A stretch of 64,000 nucleotides of DNA from Dongia_A sp039808885 (GCA_039808885.1 JBDHTX010000015.1:33736-97735), one strand, 5' to 3'; positions 24,074 through 33,755 are shown, numbered from the stretch's first letter. Made by a program: numbers and translations. The notes: generated by a model not told the origin, from the sequence alone.

Positions 24074-24961
24074 TCAGGCCACCGGCGAACCCTGGGCCAA
24101 ACCCTGGGCCGCCGCCAGCGCCAGACCCTCCGCCAGCAGGGCGCCGAGCGCGCTCGCCGGAGCCGTCGCGGCCCTGACCACGCGCAAGGTGAATTCCGCC
24201 GCCGGCAGGGCCGGCAGGTTCCAGGATTGTGGCGCGACGGCGATCCCAGGCGCGACGGAGCGCCGGGTGCGCGGTGTCACCGCGAGGCCGCCGCGCACCG
24301 CCGCCAGCAGGCCGGAAAGGCTGGGGCTGGTCGCGGCGATGCGATAAGGCCGGCCGATCGCATCGAGGGCCGCGATCGCGGCGTCGCGAAAGCCGCAGGG
24401 CGGATCGAGCAGCGCCAGCGGCACGCCATCCTCCGTCGCCGCCAGGCCGCCTTCGGCGCAGAGCCACACCATGTCGTCGCGCAGCCTTGCGCGTTCATCC
24501 GCCGCCGGCGCCTGGCGCATCGTCACCGCGAGATCCAGCGCGCCGCGCTCGAACGCCGCCGCCAGGTCGTGCGAGCGGCCGATGCGCAGGTCGAGGCGCA
24601 CGCGCGGATGGGTGCGGGCGAAGACGCGCAGCAGGTCGGGCAAGGCGCCGTCGGCGAAATCCTGCGTGCAGCCGAGGGCGACGCGGCCGGCAGCCTTGAC
24701 GCCCTTCAATCCCAGCCAGGCCTCGCGATGGGCGGCCAGGATGCGGCGGGCGTGGCCGACCAGTTCCTCACCGCTCGGCGTCAGGGCGCGACCACGCCCG
24801 GCGGGAACCAGCAGGGGCTCGCCCACCAGCGCTTCCAGCCGTTGCATCTGCGCGGTCACCGCCGAGGGCGAGCGCCCGACGACCGCCGCCGCCTTGGCCA
24901 GCGAGCCGCCATCGGCGAAGGCGAGGAAGGTGCGCAGCAGATCCGGGTCCAGCTGATCCAT
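24074..24961 (-). CDS. LysR-family transcriptional regulator
   Basis: 295 residues. An N-terminal winged HTH occupies residues 5-62 (LLRTFLAFADGGSLAKAA, then SPSAVTAQMQRLEALVGEPL). A periplasmic-binding-like effector domain runs from about 90 to 290. It is divergently transcribed from the tautomerase gene across 102 bp of AT-rich sequence, the usual arrangement for a LysR protein that controls its neighbour and itself. The effector is unknown. Confidence 0.92.
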   Translation of the reverse strand: MDQLDPDLLRTFLAFADGGSLAKAAAVVGRSPSAVTAQMQRLEALVGEPLLVPAGRGRALTPSGEELVGHARRILAAHREAWLGLKGVKAAGRVALGCTQDFADGALPDLLRVFARTHPRVRLDLRIGRSHDLAAAFERGALDLAVTMRQAPAADERARLRDDMVWLCAEGGLAATEDGVPLALLDPPCGFRDAAIAALDAIGRPYRIAATSPSLSGLLAAVRGGLAVTPRTRRSVAPGIAVAPQSWNLPALPAAEFTLRVVRAATAPASALGALLAEGLALAAAQGLAQGSPVA

Positions 24962-25063
24962 ACTTCAATTTATGTGAATATATTATGCCAAACAATTCTA
25001 TTTTTCTGATCTTTTATACCGGCCAGATTGGAGGGGCCAGTCAACCCAGCCCAGGAGGTCTCC
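24962..25063. promoter_or_regulatory. Divergent LysR/tautomerase promoter region
   Basis: This 102-bp stretch is far more AT-rich than its surroundings, with TTTATGTGAATATATTATG at the LysR side and CTATTTTTCTGATCTTTTATA towards the tautomerase. TTTTATA near 25013-25019 could be a -10 box for the plus strand, and several T-N11-A spacings fit LysR binding. AGGAGG for the tautomerase is at 25053-25058. Confidence 0.55.
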
Positions 25064-25474
25064 ATGCCCATCATCAACGTCGCTCTCTCCGCCAAGCCGG
25101 ATGCCGACCGCGCCCGCAGGCTTGCCGGCGCGATCAGCGATCTGACCCAGCGCCACCTGCGCAAGGACCCGAAGCTGACCGCCATCGCCTTCACCCATAC
25201 CGACCCGGCATTCTGGTTCGCCGGCGGCCTGTCGCTGGCGGCGCAGGGCGTCGATTCCTTCTGGCTCGACATCAAGGTGGTCGACGGCACCAACACCAAG
25301 CCGGAGCTGGAGGCCTATCTGGCGGAAATCTTCGACTTGATGCGCCGCGAGTTCGGCCGCGTGCACGAGGAGAGCTACATCCTGGTCCACGAGGTGCCGG
25401 CCGCCGCCTACGGATATGGCGGCAGGACGCAGGAGTTCAGGTTCATCGCCGGACGGCTGCAGCAGGCGGCCTGA
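25064..25474 (+). CDS. Tautomerase/MIF-superfamily protein
   Basis: 136 residues. After the initiator Met comes proline (MPIINVALSAKP), the catalytic general base of the 4-oxalocrotonate tautomerase superfamily. The length suggests a fused pair of beta-alpha-beta units. AGGAGG 5 bp upstream fixes the start at 25064; an earlier in-frame ATG at 25028 would bury the proline. Related enzymes isomerise enol-oxo acids in aromatic or halogenated-acid breakdown; the substrate here is unknown. Its divergent LysR partner suggests induction by that compound (inference). Confidence 0.82.
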   Translation: MPIINVALSAKPDADRARRLAGAISDLTQRHLRKDPKLTAIAFTHTDPAFWFAGGLSLAAQGVDSFWLDIKVVDGTNTKPELEAYLAEIFDLMRREFGRVHEESYILVHEVPAAAYGYGGRTQEFRFIAGRLQQAA

Positions 25475-25496
25475 GGCGCAATCCGATCACTTGCTT

Positions 25497-25598
25497 CGTC
25501 ATGGTCGGGCTTGGCCCGACCACCCACGAGTTTCGATCTGCGAAATCGTGTCGCTGCAGGCAAACTCGTGGGTCCTCGGGCCAAGCCCGAGGATGACG
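25497..25598. repeat. GTCAT...ATGAC palindromic intergenic repeat, copy 1
   Basis: An imperfect long inverted repeat. CGTCATGGTCGGGCTTGGCC pairs with the GGCCAAGCCCGAGGATGACG end, and CCCACGAGTTT pairs with AAACTCGTGGG inside. The same framework recurs at 36657, and a variant form at 42128, 52682 and 58981. It sits between the tautomerase and the acyl-CoA dehydrogenase stops and may help end both transcripts. Confidence 0.85.
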
Positions 25599-25621
25599 AG
25601 TTGGATCAGTTGCGGGTACGC

Positions 25622-27406
25622 CTAGAACGCCTCCGCCGGCAGCGCCATCAGGGTCTGGCCGCCGGCGGTGAGTGTGGTGAAGAGCGTGTTGGTCTCGGGC
25701 AGCAGCTTGGCCATGAAGAAGCGGGCGCAGGCGAGCTTGCCCTCGAAGAAGGCGGCGTTGTCGCCGTCCTTCTTGGCGAGCGCGAGCTCCGCCATGCGGC
25801 ACCACATGTAGGCAAGCGCCACCAGCGCGAAGAGGCGCAGATAATCGGTGGCCGCCGCCCCCGCCTCCTCCGGGTTCTTCAGGCCCTGCTGCGCCAGCCA
25901 GGCGGTCGCCTGCTGCAGCTTGGCGAAGGCCTTCAAGGTCGGCAGGGCGAATTCCTGCATCTCCGGCTTCTCGCTTGCCGCTTCGAGATAGGCGCTCACG
26001 GGGTGGAAGAAGCGACGCAAGAGTCGGCCCATGCCCTGCGAGAGCTTGCGGCCCACCAAATCGAGGCCCTGGATGCCATTGGTGCCTTCGTAGATCTGGG
26101 TGATGCGGGCGTCGCGCACCAGTTGCTCCATGCCCCATTCGCGGATGAAGCCGTGGCCGCCGAAGACCTGCACGCCGAGATTGGCGGCGAGGAAGCCGTG
26201 ATCGGTGAGGAAGGCCTTCACGATGGGGGTGAGTAGCGCCACCAGGTCATCCGCCTCCTGCCGGCGCGCGGCATCGGGATGGTGCTGCGAGATGTCGAGT
26301 TCCATGCCGACCCAGTAGCTCAAGGCGCGGCAGCCTTCGGTCAGCGACCGCATCGTGAGCAGCATGCGCCGCACGTCGGGATGCACGATGATCGGGTCGG
26401 CCGCCTTGTCCGGGAACTTGGCGCCGGAGAGCGCGCGCATCTGCAGCCGGTCCTTGGCATAGGTGACGGCACCCTGGTAGGCCGCCTCGGCGATGCCGAG
26501 GCCCTGCATGCCGACGGCCAGGCGGGCCGCGTTCATCATGGTGAACATGGCCGACATGCCCTTGTGCGGCACGCCGACCAGCCAGGCCGAGGCGCCGTCG
26601 AAATTCATGACGCAGGTCGAGGAAGCCTTGATCCCCATCTTGTGCTCGATCGAGCCGCACTTGGCCGCGTTGCGTTGGCCGGGCTTGCCTTCGGCATCGG
26701 GAATGAATTTCGGGCAGACAAAGAGCGAGATGCCGCGGATGCCGGCCGGCGCATCGGGCAGGCGCGCCAGCACCAGGTGGATGATGTTGTCGGTCAGGTC
26801 ATGCTCGCCGGCCGAGATGAAGATCTTGGTGCCGGTGATCTTGTAGGAGCCGTCGCCGGCGGGCTCCGCCTTGGTCTTGATCAGGCCGAGATCGGTGCCG
26901 CAATGCGGCTCGGTCAGGCACATGGTGCCGGACCAGGTCCCTTCGACCAGCTTCGGCAGGTAGAGCCGCTTCTGCGCCGCGGTGCCGTGCAAGGCGAGCG
27001 CGTTGTAGGCGCCATTGGAAAGGCCCGGATACATGCCGAAGGAGAGATTGGCCGAGCAGATCATCTCCTCGACCGCGAAGTTGATCACCTTGGGCAGGCC
27101 CTGCCCGCCATAGTCCGGATCGCAGGGCAGCCCCGGCCAGCCGCCTTCGACGAACTTGGCATAGGCCTCCTTGAAGCCCTTCGGCGTCCGCACCTCGCCA
27201 TTGTCGAAATGGCAGCCCTCTTCATCGCCGGGATGGTTGATCGGCTGCAGCTCGCTGGCGGCGAAGTCGCCGGCGGCTTCGAGGATGGCGGTGACAAGGT
27301 CGCGCGTCGCCTCGCCGAAGCCCGGCAGCTCGCTCAACTGCTCGGCCTTGAGCAGGTCGAACAGCACGAACTGCATGTCATCCAAGGGCGCTTTATAGGT
27401 CGGCAT
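25622..27406 (-). CDS. Acyl-CoA dehydrogenase, long C-terminal type (DmdC-like)
   Basis: 594 residues, the length of the DmdC/FadE-like acyl-CoA dehydrogenases with an extra C-terminal domain. MCLTEPHCGTDLGLIKT, KIFISAGEHDLTDNIIH and the catalytic Glu in ITQIYEGTNGIQ are visible. It would introduce the 2,3-double bond into acyl-CoA with FAD, passing electrons to ETF. GGAGAG precedes ATG 27406. It is the last gene of a fatty-acid degradation set, separated from the FadB-like gene by a repeat element. The real chain preference, or 3-methylthiopropionyl-CoA use as in DmdC, cannot be judged. Confidence 0.92.
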   Translation of the reverse strand: MPTYKAPLDDMQFVLFDLLKAEQLSELPGFGEATRDLVTAILEAAGDFAASELQPINHPGDEEGCHFDNGEVRTPKGFKEAYAKFVEGGWPGLPCDPDYGGQGLPKVINFAVEEMICSANLSFGMYPGLSNGAYNALALHGTAAQKRLYLPKLVEGTWSGTMCLTEPHCGTDLGLIKTKAEPAGDGSYKITGTKIFISAGEHDLTDNIIHLVLARLPDAPAGIRGISLFVCPKFIPDAEGKPGQRNAAKCGSIEHKMGIKASSTCVMNFDGASAWLVGVPHKGMSAMFTMMNAARLAVGMQGLGIAEAAYQGAVTYAKDRLQMRALSGAKFPDKAADPIIVHPDVRRMLLTMRSLTEGCRALSYWVGMELDISQHHPDAARRQEADDLVALLTPIVKAFLTDHGFLAANLGVQVFGGHGFIREWGMEQLVRDARITQIYEGTNGIQGLDLVGRKLSQGMGRLLRRFFHPVSAYLEAASEKPEMQEFALPTLKAFAKLQQATAWLAQQGLKNPEEAGAAATDYLRLFALVALAYMWCRMAELALAKKDGDNAAFFEGKLACARFFMAKLLPETNTLFTTLTAGGQTLMALPAEAF

Positions 27407-27426
27407 CGCGTTCTCTCTCCATCGGC

Positions 27427-27560
27427 CCCCTCACCCCAACCCCTCTCCCACAAGGGGAGAGGGGCTTGGAGCTCGGTATTGGCGGCAGCGTCCCCTCTAC
27501 CCCCGCGAACGAATGTTCGCATTCGCGAACGGGGTGGGAGAGGGACAGGGTGAGGGGTTG
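27427..27560. repeat. CCCTCNCC-type intergenic repeat, copy 1
   Basis: An inverted element starting CCCTCACCCCAACCCCTCTCCC and ending in the matching GGGAGAGGG...GGTGAGGGG. Inside it has a hairpin, GCGAAC-GAAT-GTTCGC. It fills the gap between the FadB-like and acyl-CoA dehydrogenase genes. Related GC-stem elements occur at 39317, 47424 and 57550. Confidence 0.8.
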
Positions 27561-27577
27561 CTTCAGCTATCTCGCTT

Positions 27578-29932
27578 TCAATTCCTCAAAGGCTTTCCGG
27601 TCGTCAGCATGTGCTCCATGCGCGCGAGCGTGGCGTCGGTCTTCACCAGCTTCATGAAGGCGGCGCGCTCCAGCTTGGTCACCTGGTCCTCGGTCACGAT
27701 CTCGGTCAAATCGGTGTTGCCGCCGGAGAGCACCTCGGCCAGCGCGTCGGACACCACCACGTCATGCGGCAGCGCCTTGCCCTGCTGCGCGAAGCCATTC
27801 ACGACGAGATTGAGACCCGTGCGGCCGCTCGGCCCCGGCAAACGCAGCTCCACCGGCTTCGGCGGCTGGTAGCCCGCCGCCAGCAGCGCCAGCGCCTTGG
27901 CCTTGGCATCGGCGAGCAGCCGGTCGCGGTTCATGGTGATGCCGTCGCCGTCGCGCAGGAACTTGAGCTCCCTTGCTTCCGCCGCCGACTTCGCCACCTT
28001 GGCGAGGGAAATGGTCTCGAAGGCCGCCCCCACCGGCGGCATCGGGCCCTTCGGATCCTTCGGGCCCGGCTGGTTGCGGATCAGCAGTTCCTTGCAGCCG
28101 CCCCAGCCCGGCACCACGCCGACGCCGACCTCGACCAGGCCCATATAGGTTTCCGCATGGGCCTGGATCGTCGCGCAATGCAGCAGGATCTCGCAGCCGC
28201 CGCCGAGCGCCATGCCCGAGGGCGCGCCCACCACCGGGAACGGCGCGTATTTCACCGCCTTGTAGACCGCCTGGCCTTGACTGATGAGGTCCTCGATCAT
28301 CGGCCACAGCGCGACGTTGGCGGCGAACAGCGCCAGGCCGACATTGGCGCCGACGGAGAAGTTCTCCGCCTCGTTGTGGATCACCAGCGCCTTCATCTTC
28401 TTGGCCACGTGATCGAGGCTCTGCTTCAGCAGGCCCAGCGAATCCTGGTCCAGCGCGTTCATCTTGCTGTGGAACTCGAGGCAGGCCACGCCATCGCCCA
28501 GATCCCACAAGGAGGCCGAGCCGTTCTTCAGGATCGGCTTGGCGGCGAGCTTGACGTCGCCCAGTAGCAGGACGCCTTCCGCGCGTTGCACCGGATGATA
28601 CGTCCCGTCGGTGCCGAGATAGTGCGGCTTGCCGTTGTCGATCCGGTAGAAGCCGCCGGCCTTCGCCGCCGTTTCCAGCAATTGCGGCACCGGGCGCTTC
28701 TCTTCCTTGAGCTTGTCCGCGAACCAGGCGGCGCCGAGCTGGTCGATCATCTCGAAGGGGCCGCGCTTGAAGTTGAAGCCGGTCTTCATCGCCTGGTCGA
28801 CCTCGACGACATCGTCGGCGATCTCCGGCACCAAAGACGCGGCGTAGCTGAGCAGCTTGGACAGCACCGCCCAGGCATATTGCCCGCCCTTGTCCTGGTG
28901 GCTGACCAGCACGCGCAGGCCGCCCCTGGCCGCGTCGGCGGAATCCAGCCGCGCGGTGGCCGAGGGCGCATAGGCGCCGGTCGTCAGGTCGATGGATTCC
29001 TTGACCCGGCCGCCGCCCTCGGTGTTGAGCCGGTAGAAGCCGCCCTTGCCTTTGCGCCCGGTGTAGCCGTCGGCGATCATCCTGGCGAGCAGCGGCCAGT
29101 CGCGGCGCAGCTTCACATATTCGTCGTCGGGCTTCAGCGACGCCGCCATGCTCTTGTCGACATGCGGCATCAGGTCCAGTCCGACGAGATCGAGCAGCCC
29201 GAAGATGCCGGTCTTCGGCGCGCCGATGGGGCGGCCCATGATCGCGTCCGCCTCCTCCACCGTGAGGCCAAGATCGAGCGCCGCGGTCACCGCCGCCTGT
29301 ATCCAGTAGACGCCGATGCGGTTGGCGACGAAACCCGGCGTGTCCTTGGCGTGCACGATGACCTTGCCCAGCATCTCGTCGCCGAAGCGGGAGATCGCCG
29401 CGATGGCATCGGGCCGCGTCTTCGGCCCGCCGACCACTTCCAGCAGCCGCATGTAGCGTGGCGGATTGAAGAAATGGGTGATGCAGAAATCCCGGGCGAT
29501 CGAGTCCGGAAGGCCGGCGACCAGCTGGCCCAGCGGAATAGTCGAGGTGTTTGACGACAGGATCGAGCCCGCCTTGCGCTTGCCCTCCAGCTTCTTGTAG
29601 AGGTCCTGCTTGAGGTCGACGCGCTCGATGATCGCCTCGACAATCCAGTCGACATCGGCAAGCTGGCCGAGGTCGTCCTCGATGTTGCCGGGGGTGATCA
29701 GCTTCGCCGCCGCCCTGGACATCAGCGGCGCAGGGTCGGCCTTCAGCAGCTTGTCGATGGCGCCCTTGGCGATGGCCGAGCGATCGGATGCGTCCGCCTT
29801 ATTTCCTGGCGGCACGATGTCGAATAGCAGCACCGGCACGCCGGCATTGGCGATCTGGGCGGCGATGCCGCTGCCCATCACCCCGGCGCCGATGACGCAG
29901 GCCTTCTTGATGGGTTGCGTCGGGTTGCTCAC
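27578..29932 (-). CDS. 3-hydroxyacyl-CoA dehydrogenase / enoyl-CoA hydratase (FadB/FadN-like)
   Basis: 784 residues. Residues 8-300 are the NAD-binding dehydrogenase domain (VIGAGVMGSGIAAQIANAG, then FCITHFFNPPRYMRLLEVV). A C-terminal 3HCDH domain follows to about 440, and the hydratase/isomerase domain lies at about 480-700 (NFSVGANVGLALFAA, SGMALGGGCEILLH). This dehydrogenase-first order is that of FadN/long FadB-like proteins, not E. coli FadB. It carries out the hydration and NAD+ oxidation steps of beta-oxidation. GTG 29932 overlaps the thiolase stop as GTGA and has GGAGGC upstream; an earlier ATG lies inside the thiolase gene and is unlikely. Confidence 0.92.
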   Translation of the reverse strand: MSNPTQPIKKACVIGAGVMGSGIAAQIANAGVPVLLFDIVPPGNKADASDRSAIAKGAIDKLLKADPAPLMSRAAAKLITPGNIEDDLGQLADVDWIVEAIIERVDLKQDLYKKLEGKRKAGSILSSNTSTIPLGQLVAGLPDSIARDFCITHFFNPPRYMRLLEVVGGPKTRPDAIAAISRFGDEMLGKVIVHAKDTPGFVANRIGVYWIQAAVTAALDLGLTVEEADAIMGRPIGAPKTGIFGLLDLVGLDLMPHVDKSMAASLKPDDEYVKLRRDWPLLARMIADGYTGRKGKGGFYRLNTEGGGRVKESIDLTTGAYAPSATARLDSADAARGGLRVLVSHQDKGGQYAWAVLSKLLSYAASLVPEIADDVVEVDQAMKTGFNFKRGPFEMIDQLGAAWFADKLKEEKRPVPQLLETAAKAGGFYRIDNGKPHYLGTDGTYHPVQRAEGVLLLGDVKLAAKPILKNGSASLWDLGDGVACLEFHSKMNALDQDSLGLLKQSLDHVAKKMKALVIHNEAENFSVGANVGLALFAANVALWPMIEDLISQGQAVYKAVKYAPFPVVGAPSGMALGGGCEILLHCATIQAHAETYMGLVEVGVGVVPGWGGCKELLIRNQPGPKDPKGPMPPVGAAFETISLAKVAKSAAEARELKFLRDGDGITMNRDRLLADAKAKALALLAAGYQPPKPVELRLPGPSGRTGLNLVVNGFAQQGKALPHDVVVSDALAEVLSGGNTDLTEIVTEDQVTKLERAAFMKLVKTDATLARMEHMLTTGKPLRN

Positions 29933-31068
29933 GCGGCTGCCTCCAGGATCGTGGCGATGCCCTGGCCGCCGCCGATGCACTGGGTGGCGAGCGCGAATTG
30001 CTTGCTCTCGCGCTTCAGCAGCGCCGCCGCCTTGCCGGTGATGCGGGCACCCGTGGCGCCCAGCGGATGGCCGAGCGCCAGCGCGCCGCCGTCGATGTTC
30101 ATCTTCTCGACGTCGATCTTGAGATCGCGCATGCAGGCGATGCTCTGCGCGGCAAAGGCCTCGTTGAGCTCGATGATGTCGATGTCCTTGAGGGTCAGCC
30201 CGGCGCGCTTCAGCGCCTTGTTGGTGGCGCCGACCGGGCCGATGCCCATGATCTCCGGCGCGCAGCCGATCACCGCGCTGGCCTTGATCCGCGCCAGGAT
30301 CTTCATGCCATGGGCCTTGGCGTAGTCCTCCGACACCACCAGGCAGGCGGCGGCGCCATCGGTCAGCGGCGAGGAGGTGCCGGCGGTGACCGTGCCGTTG
30401 GCATCGAAGGCCGGCTTCAATCCGGCCAGCGCCTCCTTCGAGGTCTCCTCGCGGATGCAGCCGTCGCTGGTGACCGTCTCCTTGCCGGCGGGGATCGAAA
30501 TGATCTCGTCGGTGAACTTGCCGGCCTGGCGCGCCGCGGTGGCGCGGCGATGGCTGATGACGGCGAGCTCTTCCTGCTCGGCGCGCGGGATCTGGTATTT
30601 CTTCGCCAGGTTCTCCGCCGTCTCGCCCATCGACATGTAGGCGCCGGCCATCTCGGCGGCGAGCTTCGGATTGGGCATCGGATTGAAGCCCATCATCGGC
30701 ACCCGGCTCATCGATTCGACCCCGGCGCAGATGAAGGCCTGGCCCGATCCGGTGGCGATGGCGCCGGCGGCGATGTGGATCGCCTGCATGGAGGAGCCGC
30801 AGAAGCGGTTGACCGTCGCCCCCGCCACCGTCTGCGGCAGCCCGGCGATGAGGCCGATCAGCCGCGCGACGTTCAGCCCCTGCTCGCCCTCCGGGAAGGC
30901 GCAGCCGAGCAGCAGGTCCTCGATGTCCTCCGGCTTGACGCCGGTCTTGGCCAGCAGCCCCTTGACCACCAGGGCCGTCAGATCGTCCGGCCTGACCTTG
31001 GTCAGCGCGCCCTTGCCGGCGAAATGGAAGGGGGATCGGACATAGCCGGCGATGACCGCCTTGCTCAT
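29929..31068 (-). CDS. Thiolase-family acetyl-CoA acyltransferase (FadA-like)
   Basis: 379 residues. The nucleophile Cys lies in VNRFCGSSMQAIHIAAGAI, with NEAFAAQ, the GGALALGHPLGATGAR histidine motif and a C-terminal CIGGGQG cysteine. It cleaves 3-ketoacyl-CoA with CoA in beta-oxidation. The start overlaps the acyl-CoA ligase stop as ATGA, and its own stop overlaps the FadB-like start, so three genes are coupled. Confidence 0.94.
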   Translation of the reverse strand: MSKAVIAGYVRSPFHFAGKGALTKVRPDDLTALVVKGLLAKTGVKPEDIEDLLLGCAFPEGEQGLNVARLIGLIAGLPQTVAGATVNRFCGSSMQAIHIAAGAIATGSGQAFICAGVESMSRVPMMGFNPMPNPKLAAEMAGAYMSMGETAENLAKKYQIPRAEQEELAVISHRRATAARQAGKFTDEIISIPAGKETVTSDGCIREETSKEALAGLKPAFDANGTVTAGTSSPLTDGAAACLVVSEDYAKAHGMKILARIKASAVIGCAPEIMGIGPVGATNKALKRAGLTLKDIDIIELNEAFAAQSIACMRDLKIDVEKMNIDGGALALGHPLGATGARITGKAAALLKRESKQFALATQCIGGGQGIATILEAAA

Positions 31069-32780
31069 TTTGGAATCTCCGTCTGCAGGGCCGCCTTGGC
31101 CCGTTCTTCGTCGATGAGGACTTTCTTCTGGATCTTGCCCACCGCCGTCTTCGGCAGCTCGTCGCGGAACTCGACGATCTTCGGGATCTCGATGGGCGAG
31201 AGCTTGTCGGAGAGGAAGCGGTTGAGCTCCTCGATGGCGAGGGTGGCGCCGGTCTTCAGCGCGATCACCGCCTTCACCGTCTGGCCGCGATAGGCGTCGC
31301 CGACGCCGATCACCGCGCATTCCTTCACGCTGGGATGGGCGTAGATCGCCTCCTCCACGTTGCGCGGATAGATCTTGAAGCCGGAGGCGATGATCATCTC
31401 CTTCAGCCGGTCGGTGATGAAGACATAGCCGTCGGAATCGACGCGGCCGACATCGCCGGTGTGCAGCCGGCCGTCGATGATGGTCTCCGCCGTCGCGTCC
31501 GGGCGTTTCCAGTAGCCGGTCATCACCTGCGGCCCGCGGAAGGTGAGCTCGCCGATCTCGCCCGGCTTCACCGGCGTCTTGCGATCCTCCAGCGACAGCG
31601 CCTCGCAGATCGTGCCCGGCAGCGGCAGGCCGATGGAGCCGGGCTTGCCGCCGGTCGAAGGCGGGTTGACGCAGGTGACGGGCGAGGCCTCCGACAGGCC
31701 GTAGCCTTCGACGATGCGGGCACCCGTGCGGCGCTCGAAATCCTGGCGCACCTCCATCGGCAAGGGCGCGCCGCCGGAGATGATCATCTTGATCGAGCTC
31801 AGATCGTAGCTGTCGATGTCCGGCGTGTTGCTGAGCGCGGTGAACAGCGTCGGCACGGCGCAGAAGGCGGTCGGCTTCTTCTTGTCGATCAGCTTCAAGA
31901 GCCCCTCGGGCTGGAAGCGCGGCACCAGCACCATTTCGGCGCCGACCGAGATCGACCAGTTCATCACGCAGGTCATGGCGAAGGCATGGAACAGCGGCAG
32001 GATGCCGACCGAGCGCAAGGCGGCTTCCGGGCAGTCGGAGAACCACAGGGTCACCTGCTGCGCGTTGGCGTCGACATTGGCGTGGCTGAGCGCGGCGCCC
32101 TTGGCGATGCCGGTGGTGCCGCCGGTGTATTGCAGCAGGGCCAGCGTCTTCGCCGGGTCGATTTCCGGCGGGCTCACCGCGCCGTCATTGTCGGTCAGCC
32201 CTTCGAACGGAATGAAATGCACGTCGCCCTCGGTCCTTGCCAGGTCGCGCGACATGGCGAAGGGGGCGAACAGCCGCTTGGCGAGCGGCAGGGCCTTGGG
32301 CAGCGAGCAGACGACGATGCGGCGCAGGGCGGTGCGCTCGAATTGCGGGCGCAGCTTGGCCACCAGCGCTTCCAGCCCCAGCGTCACCATGATGGTGATG
32401 CCGGAATCCATGATCTGGTGCTCGATCTCGCGCTCGGCATAGAGCGGGTTGAAGTTCACCACCACGCCGCCGGCCTTCAGGATGCCGAAATAGGCGATGA
32501 CGAAATACGGGCAATTGGGCAGGAACAGGCCGACGCGGTCGCCCGGCTTCACCCCGAGATCGACCAGGCCGCGGGCGAAGCGGTCGGAGAGGCCCTTGAT
32601 CGCGGCATAGCTCCAGCGGCGGTCGAGGAAATCGATGCAGGGCTTGTCGCCATGCTTCGCCGCCGCGTCATCCAGCAGGCGATAAAGCGGCCTCGGCTGA
32701 ATCCGCGCGTCCCAATCGATCCCCGGCGGATAGCTCTTCTGCCAGGGCCAAGGCGCCATGTTGGGCGCGGCGAGGGCCAT
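31065..32780 (-). CDS. Long-chain fatty-acid--CoA ligase (FadD-like)
   Basis: 571 residues of the ANL adenylate-forming family. YTGGTTGIAKGAALSHAN is the phosphate loop, GYGLSEASPV motif A5, LHTGDVGRVDSDGY A7 and GFKIYPRNVEEAI A8. The catalytic Lys lies in PKTAVGKIQKK near the C-terminus. It activates fatty acids with ATP and CoA. AGGAGG precedes ATG 32780; the longer open frame upstream has no site. First gene of the ligase - thiolase - FadB-like - acyl-CoA dehydrogenase operon. Confidence 0.93.
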   Translation of the reverse strand: MALAAPNMAPWPWQKSYPPGIDWDARIQPRPLYRLLDDAAAKHGDKPCIDFLDRRWSYAAIKGLSDRFARGLVDLGVKPGDRVGLFLPNCPYFVIAYFGILKAGGVVVNFNPLYAEREIEHQIMDSGITIMVTLGLEALVAKLRPQFERTALRRIVVCSLPKALPLAKRLFAPFAMSRDLARTEGDVHFIPFEGLTDNDGAVSPPEIDPAKTLALLQYTGGTTGIAKGAALSHANVDANAQQVTLWFSDCPEAALRSVGILPLFHAFAMTCVMNWSISVGAEMVLVPRFQPEGLLKLIDKKKPTAFCAVPTLFTALSNTPDIDSYDLSSIKMIISGGAPLPMEVRQDFERRTGARIVEGYGLSEASPVTCVNPPSTGGKPGSIGLPLPGTICEALSLEDRKTPVKPGEIGELTFRGPQVMTGYWKRPDATAETIIDGRLHTGDVGRVDSDGYVFITDRLKEMIIASGFKIYPRNVEEAIYAHPSVKECAVIGVGDAYRGQTVKAVIALKTGATLAIEELNRFLSDKLSPIEIPKIVEFRDELPKTAVGKIQKKVLIDEERAKAALQTEIPK

Positions 32781-32930
32781 CTTGCCTCCTGATCCCCCTC
32801 CCGATCCCGGGGGATGGACCGGCGCAGCAGCCGGTATGGTCGCATCCTGTTCAAAAAGAGACAAATGTTTGGTTAACAAGGGGAGGAAGCGGCGAGGTTT
32901 CAAGGCCCCGGGCGGGGTCCCGGGGCAGCG

Positions 32931-33707
32931 TCACCGCCAGCGGCGCATGGCCCGTTCGGCGGCGGCCGCGACGAAGCGGCGGGGCAGGAAGCGGGCCGCG
33001 GCGGTCGCCAGGTAGTTGCCCGGCCCCACCACATGCACCACCCGGCGGCCCAGGGCCTGCAGCCCCTCGCGGGCCACCCGCTCGCCGTCATGGGTCACCG
33101 GCACGCCGCCCGGCGCCACATGGGCGCGCTCGAAGAACCGGGTCCGGGTCGCCCCCGGACAGAGCGCCAGGACATCGACCGGGTCCTGGGCCAGCTCCTC
33201 CGCCAGGGCCTCGGCATAGTGCAGCAGGAACGCCTTGCTGGCGGCATAGGTGGCGAAGAGCGGGATCGGCATGAAGGCGGCGGCGCTGGCGACGAAGATG
33301 GCGCCGGCCCGGTCGCCGCGCTCGCGCGCCCGCTTGATCATGCCCGGCAGCACGGCGCGGGTGATCTCCACCGGAGCGGCGACATTGACCTGCACGATCT
33401 CCGCCTCGCGCTCCGGCGGGTTCTCCGCCACCGGGCCGAGCCAGCCGAGCCCAGCATTGTTGACCAGCAGATCGATGGGCTGTTCCTCGGCCGCGCGGAT
33501 CACCGCCTGGCGGCCTTCGGTCGTCGCCAGATCGGCGGCGATGGTGCGCACCGGCCGGTTGCTCTGCGCCAGCTCAGAGGCCAGCTGCGCCAGCCGTTCG
33601 CGGTCGCGCCCGGTCAGCAGCAGCCCGGTCGCGCGCGGCAAGGCGCGGGCAAAGGCCGCGCCGATGCCGCTCGAAGCGCCGGTGATCAAGGCATGGCGAT
33701 AGGTCAT
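32931..33707 (-). CDS. Short-chain dehydrogenase/reductase
   Basis: 258 residues, classical SDR. The cofactor motif is TGASSGIG (residues 9-16), with NNAG, catalytic Ser in VASAAAF and YAASK. The tail after the Rossmann fold is basic and Ala/Arg-rich. The substrate is unknown. It lies in line with the fatty-acid operon but 150 bp upstream of it, and is divergent from pgk. Confidence 0.92.
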   Translation of the reverse strand: MTYRHALITGASSGIGAAFARALPRATGLLLTGRDRERLAQLASELAQSNRPVRTIAADLATTEGRQAVIRAAEEQPIDLLVNNAGLGWLGPVAENPPEREAEIVQVNVAAPVEITRAVLPGMIKRARERGDRAGAIFVASAAAFMPIPLFATYAASKAFLLHYAEALAEELAQDPVDVLALCPGATRTRFFERAHVAPGGVPVTHDGERVAREGLQALGRRVVHVVGPGNYLATAAARFLPRRFVAAAAERAMRRWR

Positions 33708-33755
33708 GCTAGCTCCCGCCTCCGTCGACGCGAATCATAGGCCGGCCCCGGCACC

